Shown: positions 15,820 to 24,003 of the stretch, in pieces | How positions within the stretch are numbered: the stretch's first letter is position 1 | Layout of the letters: every line of letters begins with the position of its first letter | NCBI GenBank assembly: GCA_028284945.1 | Contig: JANQQJ010000028.1 | Location: forward strand, 62,001 to 126,000 | DNA length: 64,000 bases | Source of the DNA: Alphaproteobacteria bacterium | GTDB lineage: Bacteria > Pseudomonadota > Alphaproteobacteria > SMXS01 | Reading direction: 5' to 3' | Made by a program: the position numbers and the translations under genes | Notes under the pieces: model-generated | Database searches by the model: none | The model's input: only the letters and a program-made list of their open reading frames with translations | Told to the model about the DNA's origin: nothing

Positions 15820-18573
15820 TTAGCTCAGCAGCGTTTCTACCGAAGTAATCCTTTGGTCGAGCAGGCCACGGACCCGGCTGGCGAGATCTTTCCGGCCAAA
15901 GGGTTTGCGCAAAAGCGGGAACGGCTCGTCGAGCTGGCCATTGCGTTCAATCACGTCTTCGGAATAGCCCGACACCAACAGCACCGCACAGCCGGGCAGG
16001 TCTTCCCGCACTGTCAGCGCCAGTTCAATGCCATCCATCCCACGCGGCTGCATCACGTCAGTCACGACCATGTCGGGCTTAAGGCCCTCATGCAGCATCC
16101 AGCGGGCATCGCTGGCCGAAGAGGCATCGCGCACGTCATAGCCCAGGCCCTTCAATGACCCGACGATCAGTTTGCGCACCTCTTCATCGTCTTCCACGAC
16201 CAGCATGGTCTCGCTGCCGCCCGGCACTTCGGCCAGTTCCGGGTCGAGGTCGGGGGTCTGTTCTGCCCGCGCATCGGCCCGCGGCAGGTAAATGGAGACG
16301 GTGGTGCCCTGCCCCTCCTCGCTTTCCATCTCAATATGACCACCGGACTGTTTGACAAAGCCATAAACCATGGAGAGGCCGAGGCCGCTGCCCTTTTTGA
16401 CTTCCTTTGTGGTGAAGAACGGCTCGAAGGCCCGGTCCAACACATCCTGCGGCATACCGGTGCCGGTATCGGTCACGGTAAGAATCACATAGTCGCCCGG
16501 TTCCAATACGCGCAGGCGCGCGGCCAGCGCATCGTTGACCTGAACATTGGATGAGGAAATCGTCAGCGTACCGCCCTCTGGCATGGCATCACGGGCGTTG
16601 ATCGCCAGATTGATAAGCGCATTTTCAAGCTGCCCAGGGTCAACCAATGGATGCCCGACATCCTCATCCAGATCGGTCACCACGTTGATGTGAGACCCCA
16701 ATGTCCGGTTCAGCAACTCATACATATCGGCCACCAGCCGATTGAGCGACGTGGGCGCCGGCCGCAGCAGTTGTTTGCGGGAAAACGCCAACAGCCGTTG
16801 CGTCAGTTCGGCACCGCGCCCCACGGCTTTCAGTGCAGAGTCCGCATAGCGCTCAGCATCCGACCCGTTAGCAACTTCCTCACGCAGAAACTCAATATTT
16901 CCTTGTACTGCCATCAAAAGGTTATTGAAATCGTGGGCCAACCCACCGGTCAATTCGCCCACAGCCTGCATTTTGTGGGCCTGTAGGAGCTGCCGCTCGA
17001 TTTCGCGCCGATCCGTCAGATCTTCCCCCGAGCCAAGAACGCTGACGACACGACCCCCATCATCGCGAATACGGGTGAGGTGCCAACCGATCACCCGGCG
17101 GCCACCGGTCTTGTCGCGAATTTCGTTTTCCAGATAGGGGGAATCTTCGCCCGTCCCGCCGACGATGGCGGCAAAGGCCCGTCTGGCTTCCTCGCGCTCT
17201 TTGTCATCGACCAGAAGGTCAAACCAGTCTTTGCCGGCAAGCTCTTCCTCGGTAAAGCCGATGACCTCTGTACCCTTGCGGTTGAAGCGGGACACATGTC
17301 CCTCCCGGTCGAGCGACATGATGATCGACGCCGCCACATCGAGATATTGCTCGGCCCGTTCCTTTTCCCGGTCGAGATTGCGGTTCGCCACCACACGCTC
17401 GGTGATATCGATCACAACACCTTCCAGCGCCAACACCTCGCCGCTATCGGCATATTGCGGTGTGCCCTGCTGCATCACCCATTTCACGTCACCGCCCCGG
17501 CTAACAACCCGGTAGCTAACCTGAAACGGGCGGGCGCGGTTCACCGCCTCAAGGATTTCACCACGCAGACGCTTCTCATCTTCGGGGTGAACCAGATCGG
17601 CAAAAGCAGCCAACCGATTGTCGATCAACGCTTCTGGGGTGTAACCCAGAACCTCGAAACAACCTTTGCTGACCAGCTCCATGGTCCAGAACAGGTCGTT
17701 GCGGCACCTGAACACGAACCCGCCGGGCAGACTGTCCATCAGACTGGCGAGCCGGCGTTCCGTCTCATTAAGAGCGGCTTCGGTATGGCGTTGTGCGGTG
17801 ATATCGACACAGGAGGCCATGACACCAATCGGATCCCCGCCCGCCGAATGCACCAGATTGGCTGACACCTGAACGACACGCCGGGCCCCCTCATGGCCTT
17901 TCGCATCGACGGTCCCGACCCAACGGCCGGTATCCATCAACGTCTGCCAGACCAGCGCTGCTTCTTCCCTGCGGCTCCAATAGCTGTCGATACCGCGGCC
18001 AACCAGATCGTCGGCCATGTCATAACCCAGCATTCCGGCAAATGCGCGGTTGGCATAGGTGGTCTGGCCGCTCATATCGAACATCGCCATCGGGCTGATG
18101 GCGGACGCCATGGCCGCGTCGCGAATTCGCGCCTCCTGCTCGACCTTGCGGCGTTCCGTAACAATTTCTGTCACCATGACAAGCCCGCCGACCTGGTCGT
18201 CATCTGTACGCCACGGCTGCAGTTCCCACCGCATACGCTCCCGCTGACCGTCGGCCCTTAGAAACACGTCTTCGGATGACATGCTTTCGCCAGTCAGACA
18301 GCGATCATGGAGTTCGCGCCACATGGCGTCTGCTTCGGGCATGAGCTCATAGAGGTTTAGGCCAATGACATCCCGGTCACCCAGGCCGTAATCCCCGCGC
18401 CAGCGGTCGCTAACCGCCAGATAGCGCATCTCGCGGTCGAACATCGCCATCGCAATCGGGGTGTGGCGGATGAAAAGCTGGATGAGGGCACGGGCCGACA
18501 TCAATTCGTCGGCAATTCGTTTTTTCTGGCCAAGCGGGGCCAATACTGATCCAAGACCCTTGCCGTCACTCAT
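15820..18573 (-). CDS. Hybrid sensor histidine kinase with four PAS domains and a receiver
   Basis: 917 residues, no membrane segment, so a cytosolic sensor. Four PAS/PAC repeats (about 28-143, 145-265, 270-395, 405-525) each end with a DIT/D-type PAC signature. The HisKA segment VGELTGGLAHDFNNLL carries the phospho-accepting His; the ATPase has NLAINARDAMPEGG (N box), DTGTGM (G1) and GSGLGLSM (G2). A C-terminal receiver (about 795-905) has MVVTDVMQPRGMDG with the phospho-Asp and LLRKPFG with the Lys. It lies 62 bases downstream of the REC-EAL gene on the same strand, so the two are likely one phosphorelay affecting c-di-GMP. Confidence 0.92.
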   Translation of the reverse strand: MSDGKGLGSVLAPLGQKKRIADELMSARALIQLFIRHTPIAMAMFDREMRYLAVSDRWRGDYGLGDRDVIGLNLYELMPEADAMWRELHDRCLTGESMSSEDVFLRADGQRERMRWELQPWRTDDDQVGGLVMVTEIVTERRKVEQEARIRDAAMASAISPMAMFDMSGQTTYANRAFAGMLGYDMADDLVGRGIDSYWSRREEAALVWQTLMDTGRWVGTVDAKGHEGARRVVQVSANLVHSAGGDPIGVMASCVDITAQRHTEAALNETERRLASLMDSLPGGFVFRCRNDLFWTMELVSKGCFEVLGYTPEALIDNRLAAFADLVHPEDEKRLRGEILEAVNRARPFQVSYRVVSRGGDVKWVMQQGTPQYADSGEVLALEGVVIDITERVVANRNLDREKERAEQYLDVAASIIMSLDREGHVSRFNRKGTEVIGFTEEELAGKDWFDLLVDDKEREEARRAFAAIVGGTGEDSPYLENEIRDKTGGRRVIGWHLTRIRDDGGRVVSVLGSGEDLTDRREIERQLLQAHKMQAVGELTGGLAHDFNNLLMAVQGNIEFLREEVANGSDAERYADSALKAVGRGAELTQRLLAFSRKQLLRPAPTSLNRLVADMYELLNRTLGSHINVVTDLDEDVGHPLVDPGQLENALINLAINARDAMPEGGTLTISSSNVQVNDALAARLRVLEPGDYVILTVTDTGTGMPQDVLDRAFEPFFTTKEVKKGSGLGLSMVYGFVKQSGGHIEMESEEGQGTTVSIYLPRADARAEQTPDLDPELAEVPGGSETMLVVEDDEEVRKLIVGSLKGLGYDVRDASSASDARWMLHEGLKPDMVVTDVMQPRGMDGIELALTVREDLPGCAVLLVSGYSEDVIERNGQLDEPFPLLRKPFGRKDLASRVRGLLDQRITSVETLLS

Positions 18574-18635
18574 GATCTAAAGCATCCGCGCGCTGAATTT
18601 TCGTGTTCCCCATCAGGAAACCGTTCCGGAGCGCG

Positions 18636-19856
18636 CTAACCGTAAAGGTCCATGGCCGGGACCGCGGAAATCTGAGCCATAATGTCGCTCATCAGCCCAG
18701 GGCGGCTGAAATAATAGCCCTGTGCATAATCGCAGCCCAAATTCGTCAGGGTCCGTGCTGCCGACGGCGTCTCTACACCCTCGGCGCAGACCCGCATGCC
18801 CAGATTGTGGCCCAGATTGACGATCGACTGAACGATGGTAAACGCCTCTTCACTGTCGTCCATCTCACTCACAAAGGATCGATCAATCTTCAATTCGGTA
18901 AAGGGCATCCGGTAAATCTGGATCAGCGAGGAAAAGCCGGTGCCGAAATCGTCAAGTGAGAGGCCGAAACCCTTAAGTCTGAAGCGGCTGAGCACATCCA
19001 TGAAATGCGGGTCTTCCGTGACGGCCGAATTCTCCGTAATTTCCAGAACGATCTGTTCTGCCTCAACCCCATGCGCCATCGCCTCATCGGCCAGGAAATC
19101 CGGCAGATCAAGGTCAGCGAGCAAAGCCGGTGAAATGTTCACCGCCACGTTGAGCCCGGTTCCGCGCGCTTTCCACTGAGCCAATTCCTGGATCACCTGG
19201 CGAAAGACCGACTGTGTCAGTTCATCGATGATCTGCATGTCCTCGGCAGCGGAAATGAACTTTGGCGGCGGAATCAAGGCACCGTGCTGATTTTGCCAGC
19301 GGGCCAGCGCCTCAAAGCCAATAATTTCAAATCGGTCACCCTCGACAGGTAAACTGAGGACTTTATTAGGGTCTGCCGGTTCCTGCTTGCCCGCCAGCCG
19401 AACTTTCGGCTGATAATGAACAAACAATTGCTCTTCTGTGATCGCCCGTTTCAAGTCTTCAGGTGTGAAATCACCGGCTTGGCGCAGCTGCTTGCGCAAT
19501 TCATCTTTCAGGGTCGATACGGAAACCGGCTTGGTCAGGGCGCCTAGAATATTCAGCCCAAGCGAGAGGCCCAAGCGCTCGGCCGTTTGAACAACCTTCG
19601 GGTCGAAGCCGCTAAGCAACCAGATTTTCGATTTGCATTCCCTGTCAGCCAGAAAACGCAGCATTTGGATGCCATCGACGTTTGGCAGAACCAGATCAAG
19701 CAACAACAGTTCCGGATCACCCGGCTCGATAGCCGTCTTAAGCCCCTCGAAATCCTGCACGGCACGCGCACGGAAGCCGACTTGCTGCGCCGCTTCAACG
19801 ACGAGTTGTCCTACCAGATCATCGTCATCTATGACGACCAGAGACTTATCGGTCAC
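18636..19856 (-). CDS. REC-EAL response regulator, c-di-GMP phosphodiesterase
   Basis: 406 residues. The receiver domain (about 1-125) has VVIDDDDLVG, LLLLDLVLPNVDG (phospho-Asp) and GALTKPVS (Lys). The EAL domain (about 150-395) has every catalytic block: GFEALARWQ, VNISPALL, LEITENSAV, LDDFGTGFSSL, LKIDRSFVS, CAEGVET and AQGYYFSRP. It should therefore be an active phosphodiesterase hydrolysing c-di-GMP, switched by phosphorylation. The hybrid kinase immediately downstream is the natural partner, and a PAS-GGDEF cyclase is divergently transcribed across a 500-base gap. Confidence 0.92.
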   Translation of the reverse strand: MTDKSLVVIDDDDLVGQLVVEAAQQVGFRARAVQDFEGLKTAIEPGDPELLLLDLVLPNVDGIQMLRFLADRECKSKIWLLSGFDPKVVQTAERLGLSLGLNILGALTKPVSVSTLKDELRKQLRQAGDFTPEDLKRAITEEQLFVHYQPKVRLAGKQEPADPNKVLSLPVEGDRFEIIGFEALARWQNQHGALIPPPKFISAAEDMQIIDELTQSVFRQVIQELAQWKARGTGLNVAVNISPALLADLDLPDFLADEAMAHGVEAEQIVLEITENSAVTEDPHFMDVLSRFRLKGFGLSLDDFGTGFSSLIQIYRMPFTELKIDRSFVSEMDDSEEAFTIVQSIVNLGHNLGMRVCAEGVETPSAARTLTNLGCDYAQGYYFSRPGLMSDIMAQISAVPAMDLYG

Positions 19857-20362
19857 TCAGTATTCCTCCTTGCCGTATGCACCCGTAACCCATGGCACAT
19901 TTTGGCAAGATTGCCGGCCCACTCTCATTGTACCGGTTGCGCCCCACATTTCAAATGCTCCAGTCCGCAGGCGGCCAAGCCGCTAGTACAATTGTTACGC
20001 GACTGTACAAGACTATTCTCAATATTCAAGTTTTTCATCGAAATCATAGTAGTGAGTCGCGTTGTATTTCTAAAATTTGGATCAAATAAATTGAGTTGTA
20101 CTCAATCGTGGAATGCATACTCTCAGGACCAGCTTGGGGAACTGCCGAAGATCGGCAGACAGGAATCGTGCGTGAACTCGATTGGTCACAGCAGCGATAA
20201 AGCTATGAGACATGAATAACGTAAAGACAACGGATTTTAGAACCTCGGCCGGGCACCGGGGAACAGCATGTCATATTAAGCATCCGCATATTTTTGACCG
20301 AACAGCGGATCACCTTGTCCGTCGTTCCGGTCCAACCCATCTGTTGTGTGAGGACACGGCAA
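19857..20362. other. Divergent intergenic region between c-di-GMP genes
   Basis: No convincing gene is seen here. Its right part is AT-rich. It contains a small perfect inverted repeat, TTGAGT-TGT-ACTCAA, at 20091-20105, and must hold the promoters of both the REC-EAL gene and the PAS-GGDEF gene. The TTG at 20294 that would extend the cyclase leftwards is less well supported than the one at 20363. Confidence 0.5.
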
Positions 20363-21292
20363 TTGATTGATTTAGATAAAGATAAGCTCAACGATCTGGT
20401 TGGCATGGCCGAAGAAGTCGGTCAGGTCGGCTACTGGCGGCTATCTGCTGAAACCAACAAGTTTCAGTGGTCCCCGCGCATTTATAGAATTTACGGCTAT
20501 CGGCTCTATCCCAACGAAATAGACAGGGTTGAAGCGCTGGCGGCCTTTCACGCCGATGAACGTGACCTTCTCAACGAATGCCTGCGGTCGGCGATTGACC
20601 GGCGCGAGGATTTCCACCTTGATGCCCGGATTATCCGGCCTGACGGCAGTGTCCGATATGTGAAGGTGGCAGGAAAGCCGTTTCCCGGAAACGGTGGGCC
20701 GGTGACAGAGGTTCTCGGCATTCTGGTCGACATCACGGACTACAAACGCACTGAAAACAAGTTGCGACGATTGGCGGAGACAGATGCGCTAACCGGTGCC
20801 GTTAACGTTCGCCGGTTCGAATCTGTCGCGCAAGCCGAACTGCGCCGCGGGGCCCGCTTCGGTGGCGAGGCTGCACTGGCCATCCTAGATATCGACGGTT
20901 TCAAGGGAATCAACGACACTTTTGGCCACCTGGTCGGCGACGAGGTGTTGCGGGTCTTTGTGAAAACGCTGGTCGATAATCTTCGTGAAGTTGACATTGT
21001 CGCCCGGATCGGCGGTGACGAGTTCGCCATATTGATGCCGGAAACCAAGGTCGCCGACGCGATCATCCCGATTGAGCGTGTTGCCGCCTCGGTTAGAAGC
21101 CTGTCTATCGACCGCGAGAATGTAACGCTTTGCCTGACATTCAGCAGCGGCGTCACGCAAATGACACCGGATTCAGAACTGCGTGATGTTCTCAGAGCCG
21201 CGGATACGCTGCTTTACAGGGCAAAAAAGGCAGGACCGAACCGCGTCGAGATCTTCGGTGCCGGCGACGATCGCAAGCAAGCCACGTCCTAG
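20363..21292 (+). CDS. PAS-GGDEF diguanylate cyclase
   Basis: About 309 residues. A PAS domain (GYWRLSAETNKFQWSPRIYR through VLGILVDITDYKRTE) is followed by the GGDEF domain with ARIGGDEFAIL. The inhibitory I-site RxxD (REVD) sits five residues before GGDEF, so product feedback control is expected. The catalytic motif is intact, so it should make c-di-GMP. TTG at 20363 was chosen because TGAGGA lies about ten bases upstream; an in-frame TTG at 20294 would add 23 residues without a good ribosome site. Signal for the PAS domain unknown. Confidence 0.88.
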   Translation: MIDLDKDKLNDLVGMAEEVGQVGYWRLSAETNKFQWSPRIYRIYGYRLYPNEIDRVEALAAFHADERDLLNECLRSAIDRREDFHLDARIIRPDGSVRYVKVAGKPFPGNGGPVTEVLGILVDITDYKRTENKLRRLAETDALTGAVNVRRFESVAQAELRRGARFGGEAALAILDIDGFKGINDTFGHLVGDEVLRVFVKTLVDNLREVDIVARIGGDEFAILMPETKVADAIIPIERVAASVRSLSIDRENVTLCLTFSSGVTQMTPDSELRDVLRAADTLLYRAKKAGPNRVEIFGAGDDRKQATS

Positions 21293-21447
21293 ACACACTC
21301 CCTAAAACATGTAGCTGCCTTGCCTATACAGCGGTGGCTGGCGCGATAGTCTCATCAAAACTGCCAGGGCAGGCTTGCGTTGGCCGCGTAAACCTGCAAT
21401 CTGTGGTGCTTAAGTAATAAATGCGTGGCAAAAAAGGGAGCGGCTGC

Positions 21448-21915
21448 GTGACTGAAGCCTATTCTGACCTCATCGGTCTTATCGAACGCTTGCACCGGCG
21501 TTGCCTTGATGTAATCAAGGCGGAAATCGACCGGCTTGAAATCCGGGATTTGAACGCTGCCCAGGCGATGATTCTGTTTAATATCGGCGAGCGCGAACTG
21601 CCGATGGGCGAGCTGATCGAGCGCGGCTACTATCTCGGCTCCAATGTTTCCTACAACATCAAAAAGATGGTGGAGAACGAATACGTCGTTCAGACACGCT
21701 CCCCCTATGACCGCCGATCGTTCCATGTTCGCAGCTCTGAAAAGGGCATGGAGATCTGCAATCGGTTGGAAGTCCTGTTCGCCTGGCATGCGAAACAGCT
21801 GGAAGATGGTCTGCTATCGCCCGATGACATGTCATCAAGCCGCGAGGCGCTTGGCAAACTGGAAGGCTTCTGGTCGTCCGCGCGTCATACCACGCCACCC
21901 GAAACAGCAAGCTAA
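21448..21915 (+). CDS. MarR-family regulator, LdtR-like
   Basis: About 155 residues with a winged helix: SDLIGLIERLHRRCLDVIK, NAAQAMILFNIGERELPMGEL, ERGYYLGSNVSYNIKKM (recognition helix) and SPYDRRSFHVRSSEKG (wing). This resembles the alphaproteobacterial LdtR group, known in Rhizobiales/Liberibacter to control L,D-transpeptidase genes and envelope stress; the assignment is from memory of the family. GTG at 21448 with GGGAG nine bases before is preferred; an ATG at 21421 directly after a TAATAA lacks a ribosome site. It is the last gene before the tad locus. Confidence 0.75.
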   Translation: MTEAYSDLIGLIERLHRRCLDVIKAEIDRLEIRDLNAAQAMILFNIGERELPMGELIERGYYLGSNVSYNIKKMVENEYVVQTRSPYDRRSFHVRSSEKGMEICNRLEVLFAWHAKQLEDGLLSPDDMSSSREALGKLEGFWSSARHTTPPETAS

Positions 21916-22292
21916 GCCCAAATCATTAATTCGGTAGACCTCTGGTGTTCGACACCAGGGGCTAAAGTTGTGCGCCTGAACAACGGCGCAATCGGCGCTT
22001 CAACTGATACGCCCTTGCGCGCGCACCCTGCCAGGAAACTATCCTCGCCCCCACTGGAACCGCAGATTTCTGCGGAAAACCCCCTGCTCACGTGATCCGC
22101 CTGCAGTGATCGCCTAGAAATTACTTAAAAACTCAAATAAAAAAATTTGTTTCAATTTTTATTTACCTTTTTACTAATAAAAAGGTTTTGATTATTACTT
22201 TGTCATATGTTTTTTTACTTCGTGTTCGGCCATGGCGACATTGGTTGTTAACCGGGTCGACGCAAACACAAACCAAAGGATTGGAGAAACTA
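21916..22292. promoter_or_regulatory. AT-rich leader and promoter region of the tad locus
   Basis: About 375 bases without a gene. A weak hairpin CCTCTGGTG-TTCGA-CACCAGGGG at 21939-21961 may end the MarR transcript. From 22120 to 22215 the DNA becomes very AT-rich compared with its surroundings, as expected for a strong pilin promoter or a nucleoid-protein target. Inside it lies the perfect palindrome at 22166-22185. Confidence 0.5.
22166..22185. promoter_or_regulatory. Perfect palindrome CCTTTTTA-CTAA-TAAAAAGG
   Basis: Eight-base arms with a four-base spacer, about 108 bases before the flp1 start codon and inside the AT-rich block. Its position and symmetry fit an operator for a dimeric regulator, possibly the LdtR-like protein encoded just upstream; that link is inference. 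Confidence 0.4.
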
Positions 22293-22454
22293 ATGTCTAA
22301 ACTCATCAACAAGTTCATGGCCAACACCGACGGCGCGACGCTGATCGAGTACGGCCTGATCGCAGCGCTCGTCGCTGTTGCTCTGGTTGGCGCACTTGGC
22401 GGCCTGGAAAGCAACTTGAGCACGCTGTTCGACGACGTCGGCGCCCAGCTCTAA
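22293..22454 (+). CDS. flp1: Flp/Fap-type major pilin, copy 1
   Basis: 53 residues, the usual size of the Tad pilin precursor. A short basic leader ends in Gly14, followed by ATLIEYGLIAALVAVALVGA: the prepilin peptidase should cut after Gly14, leaving the conserved Glu at +5 and Tyr at +6, then one hydrophobic helix. TTGGAGAAACTA supplies a good ribosome site. First gene of the tad locus; a weak terminator-like hairpin follows, which would let pilin mRNA outnumber the downstream machinery. Confidence 0.93.
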   Translation: MSKLINKFMANTDGATLIEYGLIAALVAVALVGALGGLESNLSTLFDDVGAQL

Positions 22455-22541
22455 GGGCCTAAACGTCACATTCCTGACATTCCAGTTCCCGGAGCTCAGG
22501 ATCGGATGACAGCGGGGGAATAGAGGCAGATCAGCTGCTAC

Positions 22542-22570
22542 GGCTCCCTTCAGCAATGAGAAGCCTTTTT
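22542..22570 (+). terminator. Weak attenuating hairpin with T-run after flp1
   Basis: GGCT (22542-22545) can pair with AGCC (22562-22565), with partial pairing inside, followed by five T. Too weak for a full stop but placed where partial termination between an abundant pilin and its assembly genes is common. Confidence 0.35.
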
Positions 22571-22631
22571 CCCTCGCTGTCGTCTGATGACGTCCCTCAA
22601 ACTCCATCTCGGTCTCCACGGCGAATGAACG

Positions 22632-23099
22632 ATGTCAGATATCAATATCTTCCAACTGCTGATACTTGCCGCGCTCGTCGGAACCTTGATTTGGTGCACG
22701 GTTGAAGACGTCAGGCGGAGAATTATTCCGCACTCGGCAACTGTCGCCGTCATTCTCACATACATTCTATACGCGGCCGCGGGCTTCGCTGACCCTGTAA
22801 GCGGACTGGCTGCCGGCGCAATTTACCTCGTTATTGGTTTTGTCCTTTTTCAATTCAATCTCATGGGCGGCGGAGATGCGAAACTCATTGCAGCCGTCGC
22901 TCTTTGGGCGGGCCTGGAATTTGCACTCCCGCTCGCTTTCTACATCACAATCGCCGGCGGTTTCGTCGCACTTGGCGTGTTGATCACTCAACGCGTCCGC
23001 GTCTACGCCGGCACAGCCGCCAAGGATATCGCGATGACCGTTCCTTACGGGATGGCGATAGCCGCTGGCGGATCACTCGTCGCCCTTCAGGCGGCTTAA
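22632..23099 (+). CDS. cpaA: Prepilin peptidase, A24 family
   Basis: 155 residues, all membrane: about four or five hydrophobic helices. The two aspartates of the A24 aspartic protease are present: Asp26 in VEDVRRRIIP and Asp82 in the GGGD motif (MGGGDAKLIAA). It is the short TadV/CpaA form lacking the N-terminal methylase domain. It matures Flp pilin and the TadE-like pseudopilins at the inner membrane. Fifteen bases before cpaB. Confidence 0.92.
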   Translation: MSDINIFQLLILAALVGTLIWCTVEDVRRRIIPHSATVAVILTYILYAAAGFADPVSGLAAGAIYLVIGFVLFQFNLMGGGDAKLIAAVALWAGLEFALPLAFYITIAGGFVALGVLITQRVRVYAGTAAKDIAMTVPYGMAIAAGGSLVALQAA

Positions 23100-23114
23100 C
23101 GGAGGCGCTTTACG

Positions 23115-23969
23115 ATGCGAGCTCGATTTGTACTTTTGTTGGCGGTCAATGTTCTTCTGGTCATTGGCGTCGTCATTTTCACCCGTTCATGGCTTTCCAG
23201 CGGCGAAACTGTCGAAGCGCCGCAGGTTGTTGCGCAGGTAACGCGCCAAACCGACCTAGTCGAGGTCCTTACAACGGCCAATGACCTGGCGCCCGGCACG
23301 CTGATCAAAGAAGCGCATCTGGAATGGCAGCAATGGCCCGAGGAAAACCTTGCAGAAACCTATGTCTGGAAGGAAATCGAGGCCGAAGACGAAATTGAAG
23401 AGGAAGCCGAAAACCAGGTTCTGGGCGCCGTTGTCCGCTTCGGCCTGGCCAAGGGGCAACCCATCGTGCCTGGCGCAGTTGTTAAGCCGGGCGAACGCGG
23501 GTTCCTTGCAGCGATTCTCGATCCTGACAAAAGGGCCGTCTCGATCCCGGTCAGCGCTGCTGCAGGTGGTGCCGGCTTGATTCTCCCTGGCGACCGGGTT
23601 GATGTCATTCTGACGCAAATGGTCGAATTGGAGACTTTGGATGGCGAAGAAGTACGCCGCCATGCCACAGAGACCTTGCTATCAGACATTCGGGTTATTG
23701 CGTTTGACCAATCTGTCAGTGGCGATCCGACCGATCCAACAGTCGCCCGGACGGCCACTCTTGAAGTTCTGCCGCGCCAGGGCGAAGTCCTCGCACTGGC
23801 TGAAGAGCTGGGCAAGCTTTCGCTAAGCCTTCGCAGCATTCAAAGCGGCAGCGGCAACGCCCGCCGGGGCGCGGTGTGGGATCACCACGCGTCAGCAGCG
23901 CTGTCGGCGCCAAGCGACACCAAACAGTCGCTCATTCCTGAAATTGTCCGCGGCGGCGAAGGAAAATAA
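23115..23969 (+). CDS. cpaB: Flp pilus assembly protein CpaB (RcpC)
   Basis: 284 residues. An N-terminal membrane anchor (FVLLLAVNVLLVIGVVIF) is followed by a SAF domain (VEVLTTANDLAPGTLIKEAHLEW) and the RcpC/CpaB domain with KRAVSIPVSAAAGGAGLILPGDRVDVILT. CpaB is a periplasmic partner of the CpaC secretin. There is an acidic insert rich in Glu (EIEAEDEIEEEAENQV) between the SAF strands. The start has GGAGGCGC nearby. Confidence 0.9.
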   Translation: MRARFVLLLAVNVLLVIGVVIFTRSWLSSGETVEAPQVVAQVTRQTDLVEVLTTANDLAPGTLIKEAHLEWQQWPEENLAETYVWKEIEAEDEIEEEAENQVLGAVVRFGLAKGQPIVPGAVVKPGERGFLAAILDPDKRAVSIPVSAAAGGAGLILPGDRVDVILTQMVELETLDGEEVRRHATETLLSDIRVIAFDQSVSGDPTDPTVARTATLEVLPRQGEVLALAEELGKLSLSLRSIQSGSGNARRGAVWDHHASAALSAPSDTKQSLIPEIVRGGEGK

Positions 23970-24003
23970 TCGGAGGGCTTGGGGCCCAACGGAGGAAAAT
24001 CCC

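Noticed and set aside
19587-20219. Plus-strand frame of 210 codons over the start of the REC-EAL gene
   Set aside because: Most of it is antisense to a well-supported gene and no domain is visible.
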